In this document: positions 1-6,733 of the stretch, piece after piece | Numbering within the stretch: the first letter of the stretch is position 1 | Layout: every line of letters begins with the position of its first letter | Source of the DNA: JBBDST01 sp040904765 | GTDB lineage: Bacteria > Actinomycetota > Nitriliruptoria > Nitriliruptorales > Nitriliruptoraceae | Assembly (NCBI GenBank): GCA_040904765.1 | Contig: JBBDST010000010.1 | Location: 1-9,769, forward strand | Length of the DNA: 9,769 nucleotides | Direction: 5' to 3' | Notes under the pieces: generated by a model | The model's input: only the letters and a program-made list of their open reading frames with translations | Told to the model about the DNA's origin: nothing | Databases searched by the model: none | Translations under genes and position numbers: made by a program

Positions 1-4
1 GGAG
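1..4 (+). promoter_or_regulatory. Ribosome binding site of the carboxylase gene
   Basis: The window opens with GGAG, seven bases upstream of the GTG at 12. This is a normal Shine-Dalgarno distance and supports GTG as the real start. The promoter, if there is one, lies before the window. Confidence 0.7.
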
Positions 5-11
5 TAGCTGC

Positions 12-3000
12 GTGTTTAGCCGCATCGCAATCATCAACCGGGGCGAACCGGCGGTTCGCCTTATCCATGCGGTCCGTGAACTCGACACTGACGGTGCGCC
101 ACGCCCCCGCACCATCGCGCTTTACACGCAGGCTGAACGTCACGCCATGTTCGTGCGTGAAGCCGACGAGGCGTTTCGTATCGGTCCTGGCCCAGGCGAA
201 CCGGCAGCAACAAAAAGCCCCTATCTTGACTATGCCGTGCTGGCAGACGCGTTGCGTGAATCTCAAGCCGATGCAGCCTGGGTCGGCTGGGGTTTTGTTG
301 CTGAACATCCCGGTTTTGCTGAATTATGCGACTCGCTTGGTGTCACCTTTATCGGCCCGTCAGCAGACGTCATGCGTGCTTTGGGTGACAAGATCGGTGC
401 GAAACTTCTCGCCGAAAAGGCCGGCGTTCCCGTCGCCGCCTGGTCAAACGGTGCCGTTACTGACCCGGTAGATGCCCATCGTCACGCCGAACACATCGGC
501 TATCCGCTGATGATTAAAGCCAGCGCCGGTGGTGGTGGACGCGGCATCCGCATGGTCACCAAACCTGCCGAAATTGACGAAGCGTTCAGTCGCGCGCAAG
601 CTGAAGCCGAACGGGCCTTTGGCGACGGCACGCTGTTTATGGAACGGGTTGTCACTGACGCACGCCATGTCGAAGTGCAGATCATCGCCGATGCTTTTGG
701 CACTGTATGGGCTCCGGGTGTGCGTGACTGTTCCCTGCAACGTCGCAACCAGAAAGTCATCGAGGAATCTGCCTCAACTGCACTGAGTGGCACCCATGTG
801 GAAGAACTGAAACGGGCCGCCTGCCAGTTGGCCCGTGACGTCAACTACGTCGGGGCAGGAACGGTCGAATTTCTTTACCAGCCCGACCAGGACGTGTTTG
901 CTTTTCTGGAAGTAAACACCCGTCTGCAGGTTGAACATCCCGTCACCGAAATCACCACCGGTCTGGATCTTGTCGCCTTACAACTTCACGTCGCCAGCGG
1001 CCAGCCACTGCCTGACCCAACCCCACCCCCGGCATTGGGTCACGCCATCGAAGTGCGTCTCAACGCCGAAGATCCTGACCGTGGTTTCGCACCTGCAAGT
1101 GGACGTATCGAACGGTTCAGCATCCCGGTCGGGCCAGGATTGCGCATTGATACGGGCGTAAGTGAAGGCGATCACATCCCGCCCGATTTTGACTCTATGA
1201 TCGCCAAAGTGATCGCCTATGGCACCACCCGCGGTCAGGCGTTACGGCGTATGCGCCGTGCATTGGCGCAAACGACCGTGCTGATCGAAGGGGGCACCAC
1301 CAACCGGGCGTTTTTGTCCACGTTGATCGACCATCCGGTCGTTGTTGCCGGCACGTTTGACACCAAATGGCTTGACCGGCTCACAGCCGACGACGCGTTC
1401 CGTTCCAAGGCACACAGTGACGTCGCACTGATGGTCGGAGCTATCGACGCGTATGACGCTGATGCACGCCGCGAACTTGACCTGTTTCTTGCCGCAGCAG
1501 CTCGAGGACGCCCTCACACCGCATTTGAACCGGTGCGGGCAGTCGATCTCCGGATCGCCGGGGCGGCCTATCGCTTCAACGTGTCCTGCACCGGACCAAA
1601 CCGCTACCTCATAGATCATGACGGGTTACGGGTGCTTGTCACCGTCGACAAACTGAGCACGTTTGAACGTCGCATCGAAATTGAAAACCGCCGCTTTCGA
1701 GTCGTTTCGTTGCGTCAAGGTGCGGATCTGCTGGTCGAAGTTGATGGTGTCCCCCATCGCGTGTCACATGACGATGCCGGTTTGGTCCGCACACCAGGCC
1801 CAAGCGTGGTCGTCTCGATGCTGGTCGCTGCCGGCGATGCGATTGAAGCAGGCGCCACCATCGCAGTGATCGAAAGCATGAAAATGGAGACGCGTATCGC
1901 CGCTCCGTTTAGTGGCGTTGTCTCTGAGGTGTACGCCTCGAAAAGCACCCAGCTTGATGGCGGGTCTCCGCTGGCCCGTATTGATGCGCAAAGTAATGAC
2001 GATGCGGCACCCACCGAAGCAAACATCAGCTTTGACGCGCTGGCAGGCCTAGACGGTCCTGGCGCTCAAGATGTGACAGCTACGGTGAACAGCCTGCGCC
2101 GTCTGGTCTTGGGCTATGACGTGCCCCTTGACCGAGTCAGTCATTATTTGACTGTGCTGTCGCAAGCTCCGTTGACAGACGAACTGCTCGCCGCAGAACT
2201 GCGCGTATTGCGGGCCTTTGCCGACATCGCGTCACTGTCACGTAACCGCAGGCTTGGCGATGAGGATGACGCGACTGACACGCATAGTGCCCGCGAATAC
2301 CTGCATGCCTACCTGCGCACACTCGATGTTGCCGCCGACAGTCTGCCCGACTCGTTTGTGACCAAACTTCGCCAAGTGTTGCAGCAGTACCACGTCACCG
2401 AACTTGAGCGCACCGACGTGTTAGAACACGCCCTCTTTCGGGTGTATCTGGCCCAGCAGCGTGCGACCACAGCGCTTCCTGCCATTTTGCATCTGCTTGA
2501 ACGACGCCTGTCTACCCCTCGACCAAACGACGACACGCTGGCCGAACAGTTACGCGACACCCTGAACCGGGTGATCGTTGCAACCCGGGTTCGCTACCCG
2601 GCGATCGGCGATTTGGCTCGCCGTGCTCGCTACCGCTGCTTTGACCAGCCACGCATCGAAGCGCAACGCGATGCCAGCTATGCCAAAATTCGTGACGGCG
2701 TAAAAGAGCTCGCACGGCTCACCGGTCCAGCTCGTGACACGGTCATGGAACAGCTCGTCGCATCACCCGATTCGATGCTTGGATTACTCGCCGACCATCA
2801 GTTGCACGGCGGTGAGCTGGCGTCAATGCTTGAACTGCTCACCCGCCGGTATTACCGCAGCCGCAGTATCAACCAGATCACCACTAGCCATGACACCGAT
2901 CGTGACGTGGTTGTAGCCGAGGTCACCGACGCGCGCGGCGACGGGCTTGTCATTGCTGTATCGGCAACTGCCGATGATTTAGCTGACGCGTTTGCAACCG

Positions 3001-5537
3001 TCGGACGTTTCGCTGCTGTCGACGGGCTTGGCGAGGGCCGCTGTGTCGCTGATGTGTATGTCACCTGGTCTGACGCCCCCACTGCCCTTGATCTATTAGC
3101 CGCCGGTTTAGAAGCTGATTTGAATGCGGTGAACTTGCCGGCAACGTTGCGACGGATCACCGTTTCAGTCACGGTCACGCCAGGTGACGACGTCGACTCG
3201 TTGGAACGTCCGGCGGTAGAACATCTGACATTTGGTCGAACACCTGACGGTTACGTTGAACGCCGCTACCTGCGTGGTATCCATCCGCTGATTGCCAGCC
3301 GTTTAAACCTGTGGCGGTTTGAAAAGTTTGATCTGAGTCGGCTTCCTACCCAAGAAAACGGGGTCTACCTGTTTAATGGGGTGGCGCACGATTTTCCGGA
3401 CGATTCGCGTCTCTTCGCACTGGCTGAAGTTCGTGACCTCACCCCCAACCGTGACGCCCAAGACAACATCAGCGCTTTGCCAGAACTCGAAGAGGTGCTT
3501 GCGTCATGCCTCGGAGAGATTCGCCGAGCCCGGGCAACATTTACACCCGACACGATGCCAGACTGGAACCGCGTCATTTTGACGATCTGGCCGGTGGTTG
3601 ATGCGCCGATAAGTGAACTCACGCCGGTGATCCGTCGTCTTGCAGCAACCACCGACGGGCTTGGCATCGAGCAGGTCACCGTCCAAGCACGGGTTGCGCA
3701 GACTAAAGGGCAACCACAGACAGTCACTGCCCGCCTGTCGCGTCCACCAGGGCAAGGCTTCACATTCCAAATCACGGCCCCACCAACCGAACCGCTCGAA
3801 CCGATTGATGAGCTGGCCCGCAAAGTTATTCGGGCCCGGCAACGTGGCAGCGTGTACCCGTATGCGCTCATTCCGCTGCTGCTGCAAAGTCCCGACACAC
3901 CCGAGACCATCGGCACGTTTGTCGAGTATGACCTGACCGCAAACGACGAGTTGCAGCCCATCAGCCGCCCGTACGCACAAAACCGTGCCGGGGTTGTCGT
4001 AGGAGTTGTTACCACACCAACGTTGCGTTATCCCGAAGGGATGACGCGCGTGGCAATCCTTGGTGACCCGACTCGAGGACTTGGGTCAATCGGTGAAGGC
4101 GAAGGGAAACGAATCCTCGCCGCACTAGATCTAGCCGGGGAACTTGGCGCACCGGTCGAGTGGTTCGCCGTGTCATCAGGTGCGCGCATTGCCATGGACT
4201 CCGGAACCGAAAACATGGACTGGATCGCCCGGGTGTTGCGCCGCATCGTCACGTTTACGCAAGCCGGTCACGAAATTAACGTAATCGTGGCAGGTATCAA
4301 CGTCGGCGGTCAGCCGTACTGGAATGCCGAGGCGACCATGCTGATGCACACCAAAGGCATCCTAGTGATGACGCCCGATTCGGCGATGGTGCTCACCGGC
4401 AAACAGGCGCTCGACTACTCCGGTGGAGTGTCGGCTGAAGACAACTTCGGTATCGGTGGGTATGACCGGGTGATGGGTCCTAACGGTCAGGCGCAGTACT
4501 GGGCGCCAGACCTTGAAGGAGCCTGCCGGGTGCTGTTTACCCATTATGCCCACAGTTATCGAGCAGGCAGCGAACGCTACCCCCGTCTTGCGGTAACGAC
4601 TGACCCTGCTGAACGGGATATTTCACACTATCCGCATGATCTGCCGGCGTTTGGCTTTACTACGGTGGGTGAAATCTTTGCAGAAGACACCAACCCTGGC
4701 CGCAAAAAACCGTTCGATATCCGCACCGTGCTAAACGCCGCACGCGACCAAGACCATGCGCCACTAGAACGGTGGCACGACATGGCTGACGCCGAAATGA
4801 CGGTCGTGTATGACGCGCACATCGGAGGCATGCCAGTCACGTTGATCGGTATCGAATCGCATCCGCTTGCCCGCCGTGGTGTGCTGCCTGCCGACGGTCC
4901 CGAACAGTTCACGGCCGGCACGCTGTTCCCACGTGCGTCAAAAAAACTGGCTCGTGCATTGAACGCCGCCAGTGGGGTGCGCCCTGCAGTGATCTTGGCA
5001 AACCTGTCCGGCTTTGACGGCTCACCCGAGTCGCTGCGTGAACTGCAACTCGAATATGGAGCCGAGATCGGACGAGCCGTCGTGAACTTTGACGGACCGA
5101 TCGTGTTTGTGGTGATTTCGCGTTACCACGGCGGGGCGTTTGTCGTCTTCTCCAAGGCGTTGAATCCGCAGTTAGAGGTGGCTGCCCTCACTGGCTCGCA
5201 TGCGTCGGTGATTGGAGGCCCTCCGGCTGCTGCCGTCGTGTTTGCAGCCGAAGTGAACCGGCGCACCGATGACGATCCGCGGGTTGTTGCCGCACGTGCA
5301 GCGTTACAATCTGCCCCCGCCGGTCAGATTGCCGAAAGCCGTACGGCGCTCGACACGATCCGCCGCGATGTGCGTACCGAGAAGCTCGGTGAGCTCGCTC
5401 ACGAGTTCGACACGGTCCATTCGATTGAACGGGCGCAGAGGGTCGGATCGGTGGACCATATTGTCCAACCGCAAGCACTTCGTCCGTACCTCATTGATGC
5501 GCTAACGCGCGGAATAGCACAGTCGGCGCGCGATTAG
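12..5537 (+). CDS. Single-chain biotin-dependent acyl-CoA carboxylase (fused BC, BCCP and CT)
   Basis: This protein should carboxylate an acyl-CoA (acetyl-, propionyl- or a longer acyl-CoA) using ATP, bicarbonate and covalently bound biotin, in the cytoplasm; the product would feed fatty acid synthesis or acyl-CoA metabolism. It starts at GTG 12 with GGAG seven bases upstream. Residues 1-450 are an ATP-grasp biotin carboxylase. Visible there are Lys127, Lys169, the glycine-rich loop at 171-179, His219, Gln243, Lys248, Glu286, Glu300, Asn302, Arg304, Glu308 and Arg349, matching the catalytic residues of E. coli AccC. Residues 500-590 probably form the BT-like linker. Residues 594-658 are the biotin carrier, with Lys624 in ESMKMET. 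Residues 680-1250 match no motif I know and occupy the place of the eukaryotic ACC central domain. Residues 1320-1750 are a two-lobed crotonase-fold carboxyltransferase, with SSGARI (1388-1393), a GG pair in the INVGG segment near 1433 and RYHGGAFVV (1704-1712). At 1841 residues it exceeds mycobacterial-type single-chain LCC enzymes (about 1100) and falls short of animal ACC (about 2300). Asn246 replaces a usual His. The substrate is not decidable from sequence. Confidence 0.93.
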   Translation: MFSRIAIINRGEPAVRLIHAVRELDTDGAPRPRTIALYTQAERHAMFVREADEAFRIGPGPGEPAATKSPYLDYAVLADALRESQADAAWVGWGFVAEHPGFAELCDSLGVTFIGPSADVMRALGDKIGAKLLAEKAGVPVAAWSNGAVTDPVDAHRHAEHIGYPLMIKASAGGGGRGIRMVTKPAEIDEAFSRAQAEAERAFGDGTLFMERVVTDARHVEVQIIADAFGTVWAPGVRDCSLQRRNQKVIEESASTALSGTHVEELKRAACQLARDVNYVGAGTVEFLYQPDQDVFAFLEVNTRLQVEHPVTEITTGLDLVALQLHVASGQPLPDPTPPPALGHAIEVRLNAEDPDRGFAPASGRIERFSIPVGPGLRIDTGVSEGDHIPPDFDSMIAKVIAYGTTRGQALRRMRRALAQTTVLIEGGTTNRAFLSTLIDHPVVVAGTFDTKWLDRLTADDAFRSKAHSDVALMVGAIDAYDADARRELDLFLAAAARGRPHTAFEPVRAVDLRIAGAAYRFNVSCTGPNRYLIDHDGLRVLVTVDKLSTFERRIEIENRRFRVVSLRQGADLLVEVDGVPHRVSHDDAGLVRTPGPSVVVSMLVAAGDAIEAGATIAVIESMKMETRIAAPFSGVVSEVYASKSTQLDGGSPLARIDAQSNDDAAPTEANISFDALAGLDGPGAQDVTATVNSLRRLVLGYDVPLDRVSHYLTVLSQAPLTDELLAAELRVLRAFADIASLSRNRRLGDEDDATDTHSAREYLHAYLRTLDVAADSLPDSFVTKLRQVLQQYHVTELERTDVLEHALFRVYLAQQRATTALPAILHLLERRLSTPRPNDDTLAEQLRDTLNRVIVATRVRYPAIGDLARRARYRCFDQPRIEAQRDASYAKIRDGVKELARLTGPARDTVMEQLVASPDSMLGLLADHQLHGGELASMLELLTRRYYRSRSINQITTSHDTDRDVVVAEVTDARGDGLVIAVSATADDLADAFATVGRFAAVDGLGEGRCVADVYVTWSDAPTALDLLAAGLEADLNAVNLPATLRRITVSVTVTPGDDVDSLERPAVEHLTFGRTPDGYVERRYLRGIHPLIASRLNLWRFEKFDLSRLPTQENGVYLFNGVAHDFPDDSRLFALAEVRDLTPNRDAQDNISALPELEEVLASCLGEIRRARATFTPDTMPDWNRVILTIWPVVDAPISELTPVIRRLAATTDGLGIEQVTVQARVAQTKGQPQTVTARLSRPPGQGFTFQITAPPTEPLEPIDELARKVIRARQRGSVYPYALIPLLLQSPDTPETIGTFVEYDLTANDELQPISRPYAQNRAGVVVGVVTTPTLRYPEGMTRVAILGDPTRGLGSIGEGEGKRILAALDLAGELGAPVEWFAVSSGARIAMDSGTENMDWIARVLRRIVTFTQAGHEINVIVAGINVGGQPYWNAEATMLMHTKGILVMTPDSAMVLTGKQALDYSGGVSAEDNFGIGGYDRVMGPNGQAQYWAPDLEGACRVLFTHYAHSYRAGSERYPRLAVTTDPAERDISHYPHDLPAFGFTTVGEIFAEDTNPGRKKPFDIRTVLNAARDQDHAPLERWHDMADAEMTVVYDAHIGGMPVTLIGIESHPLARRGVLPADGPEQFTAGTLFPRASKKLARALNAASGVRPAVILANLSGFDGSPESLRELQLEYGAEIGRAVVNFDGPIVFVVISRYHGGAFVVFSKALNPQLEVAALTGSHASVIGGPPAAAVVFAAEVNRRTDDDPRVVAARAALQSAPAGQIAESRTALDTIRRDVRTEKLGELAHEFDTVHSIERAQRVGSVDHIVQPQALRPYLIDALTRGIAQSARD

Positions 5538-5911
5538 TGGTCGTGATCGGCGTTCTCTTCAGCCGCCATCTGGCGGCGAATCTCTTCCATATCAATATCT
5601 TTAATCTGTTCGATCAGGTCCTCTAGGGATGCTTGTGGCAGCGCCCCAGCCTGATTGAACAGCAGCACGTTGTCGCGAAACGCCATCAGTGTTGGAATAG
5701 ACCGGATCGCAAACGCTGCCGCAAGTTCCTGCTGCGCTTCGGTGTCTACTTTGGCGAACACAACATCTTGATGCTCTTCTGACACACGGTCGTAAACCGG
5801 TGCGAACGACTGGCACGGGCCACACCATGATGCCCAAAAGTCAACGAGCACGATGCCGTTGTTGTCGACCGTGTCTTTAAACGTTTCTTGAGTGAGATCT
5901 ACAGTTGCCAC
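5534..5911 (-). CDS. trxA: Thioredoxin family protein with charged C-terminal tail
   Basis: This 125-residue protein is a thioredoxin, a cytoplasmic dithiol-disulfide oxidoreductase that would be recycled by thioredoxin reductase. The redox site is WCGPC with Cys30 and Cys33. The buried acidic residue is Asp24 in VDFWA, and the cis-proline is Pro73 in SIPT, so all the hallmarks are present. The thioredoxin fold ends near residue 105. A charged tail of about 20 residues ending in DHDH follows, which classical 105-110 residue thioredoxins lack. The start is GTG at 5911; the bases before it are purine-rich (GAAAG, GAAAA) but contain no strong Shine-Dalgarno, so the start is less certain than the fold. 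Its stop codon overlaps that of the converging carboxylase gene. Upstream, in the same direction, lies a small membrane protein gene 87 bp away. The exact class (general thioredoxin or specialised thioredoxin-like) cannot be told. Confidence 0.9.
   Translation of the reverse strand: MATVDLTQETFKDTVDNNGIVLVDFWASWCGPCQSFAPVYDRVSEEHQDVVFAKVDTEAQQELAAAFAIRSIPTLMAFRDNVLLFNQAGALPQASLEDLIEQIKDIDMEEIRRQMAAEENADHDH
5562..5577. other. GC-rich inverted repeat just past the carboxylase stop
   Basis: GCCGCC and GGCGGC form a perfect 6-bp stem around the tetraloop ATCT, 24 bases beyond the carboxylase stop and inside the 3' end of the thioredoxin gene. It could form a hairpin at the end of the carboxylase mRNA. 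There is no T-run after it, so it is not a canonical intrinsic terminator. It may simply follow from the Arg-Arg-Gln-Met-Ala-Ala codons. Confidence 0.25.
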
Positions 5912-5938
5912 AGTTTTCGCTTTCGTAACAGGGTTTAC

Positions 5939-5956
5939 GCGTACAAGTAGGTACGC
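5939..5956. other. Short perfect inverted repeat between membrane protein and thioredoxin genes
   Basis: GCGTAC and GTACGC are separated by six bases in the 87-bp gap 5912-5998. It lies 28 bases upstream of the thioredoxin start on the minus strand. It may be a weak hairpin in the thioredoxin leader or a protein-binding site. No T-run follows on either strand, so it is not a standard terminator. I see no clear promoter in the rest of this gap; an AATAAT-like sequence on the minus strand at 5990-5985 lacks a good -35 partner. Confidence 0.3.
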
Positions 5957-5998
5957 CTCTTAAGGGAACGCTCGAGCACGGCCGATTATTCCCGTCGG

Positions 5999-6262
5999 TC
6001 ATAACAGCCCCGAACGCAACAGCATCGCTACGCCAAGCACCGCCAGGGCAACACCTACGCCCACGCGTACCCACAGTTTCAACACGGTTCGTGCCGGAGC
6101 CTGTTCGGCGTTTGCGTTGGGAAACTCTCCGGTACGGTGATAGCGCACTAAAGCTCCGAGTGTTCCTACCGCCATCGCAGCACCTACAGCTGCGAAACTT
6201 CCCACCAGCAAAAACGCCCATGACGTCTCGCCCACCGCGACCCTTTCGACTGTTGCGCACAT
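5999..6262 (-). CDS. Small two-helix integral membrane protein, unknown function
   Basis: This encodes up to 87 residues that I do not recognise as a named family. Two hydrophobic stretches, about residues 14-39 and 64-82, look like membrane helices rich in Gly, Ala and Val. They are joined by a polar loop with RYHRTGEFPN (40-49). There is no signal peptide cleavage motif. ATG at 6262 has no Shine-Dalgarno. An in-frame GTG at 6235 has GAAAGGG (6247-6241) five bases upstream and would give 78 residues, starting just before the first helix. I regard that shorter form as quite possible. The gene runs divergently from the lipoprotein gene and in the same direction as the thioredoxin gene 87 bp downstream. 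The two may share a transcript, but nothing in the sequence proves a functional link. Confidence 0.68.
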   Translation of the reverse strand: MCATVERVAVGETSWAFLLVGSFAAVGAAMAVGTLGALVRYHRTGEFPNANAEQAPARTVLKLWVRVGVGVALAVLGVAMLLRSGLL

Positions 6263-6285
6263 CGAGTGTACGGTGAATAATTATT
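6253..6285. promoter_or_regulatory. Putative divergent promoter with palindromic AATAATTATT
   Basis: The gap between the two divergent genes is AT-rich only here. AATAATTATT (6276-6285) is a perfect 10-bp palindrome, so each strand reads AATAAT, five of six matches to the -10 consensus. On the plus strand TTGCGC at 6253-6258 sits 17 bases upstream as a partial -35. On the minus strand no good -35 is visible. The palindrome centre is about 38 bases from the lipoprotein start and 45 from the alternative membrane-protein start at 6235, which fits one shared divergent promoter region. This is pattern matching only. Confidence 0.4.
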
Positions 6286-6318
6286 GCTTCCCGCCCGCAC
6301 GAACACGAAAGAATTGTC

Positions 6319-6696
6319 ATGAAACGCTTGCTCCGCAACACGGTTATTGCGATGTTTGCCGGTGCGACGATACTGACGTCATGCACCAACGATACGGGCG
6401 ACGTCGCGTCGGGCAGCGTTGTCCATGCGCAGTTTCTGGACGCCTCAAGCCAAGCAGTCGCTGCTCTTGTCGCCGATGGGTTCAACGCAGAGGATCTGAC
6501 TGTGACCAGCGCCGAGCCGGTGACATGGCCAGACGGGGCGCTTGGCTGCCCTGAACCAGGCGGGATATATACGCAAGCGCTCGTGCCCGGCTACCGAATC
6601 ACCATTGCCTCTCCCGACGGTGAAGTCGTCTTCCACGGAGCTGATGGTGCCAACCCAATCCGGTGCGACGACCCGCAACCGCCCGTGTCCAACTAG
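6319..6696 (+). CDS. Predicted secreted lipoprotein with LGCPxPG motif, unknown function
   Basis: This 125-residue protein starts with a lipoprotein signal peptide: the basic MKRLLR, a hydrophobic stretch to residue 19, then L-T-S-C with Cys22 as the likely lipidated residue. It should be anchored on the outer face of the cytoplasmic membrane. The mature part carries W-P-D-G-A-L-G-C-P-E-P-G at 70-81, then Y84, Q86 and GYRI (91-94). From memory, small exported proteins of cyanobacteria, Chloroflexi and actinobacteria share this motif without a known function. Cys77 and Cys116 are the only cysteines in the mature domain apart from the lipidated one, and may form a disulfide. ATG at 6319 is preceded by the purine-rich GAAAGAA rather than a strong Shine-Dalgarno. 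It is transcribed alone from the divergent promoter region and converges on dnaB with a 37-bp gap. Confidence 0.8.
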   Translation: MKRLLRNTVIAMFAGATILTSCTNDTGDVASGSVVHAQFLDASSQAVAALVADGFNAEDLTVTSAEPVTWPDGALGCPEPGGIYTQALVPGYRITIASPDGEVVFHGADGANPIRCDDPQPPVSN

Positions 6697-6707
6697 GGCG
6701 CACACGC

Positions 6708-6730
6708 GCTGGGCAAAACAAGCCCATTGC
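6708..6730. terminator. Weak hairpin between convergent lipoprotein and dnaB genes
   Basis: TGGGC (6710-6714) and GCCCA (6722-6726) can pair around a seven-base AT-rich loop, with two more GC pairs possible across a TT bulge. It is placed where a bidirectional terminator would be expected, between the lipoprotein stop at 6696 and the dnaB stop at 6734. Neither strand has a T-run after the stem, so termination here is a guess from position and structure. Confidence 0.3.
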
Positions 6731-6733
6731 AGG

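Noticed and set aside
3365..4015. Open frame of 216 codons on the minus strand inside the carboxylase gene
   Set aside because: Its translation is Ser/Arg/Thr-rich with no recognisable motif, it lies opposite a strongly conserved coding frame, and it has no spacer or promoter of its own. It is an antisense shadow.
5877..6485. Open frame of 202 codons on the minus strand covering the membrane protein and the lipoprotein start
   Set aside because: It crosses the divergent promoter region and opposes the lipoprotein frame; the product is Arg/Cys/Ser-rich with no domain. The two smaller genes there have clear membrane and lipoprotein features.
6708..6730. Strong intrinsic terminator between the lipoprotein and dnaB genes
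   Set aside because: Only a 5-bp stem, extendable across a bulge, is present, with no T-run on either side. It is kept as a weak feature, not as a firm terminator.
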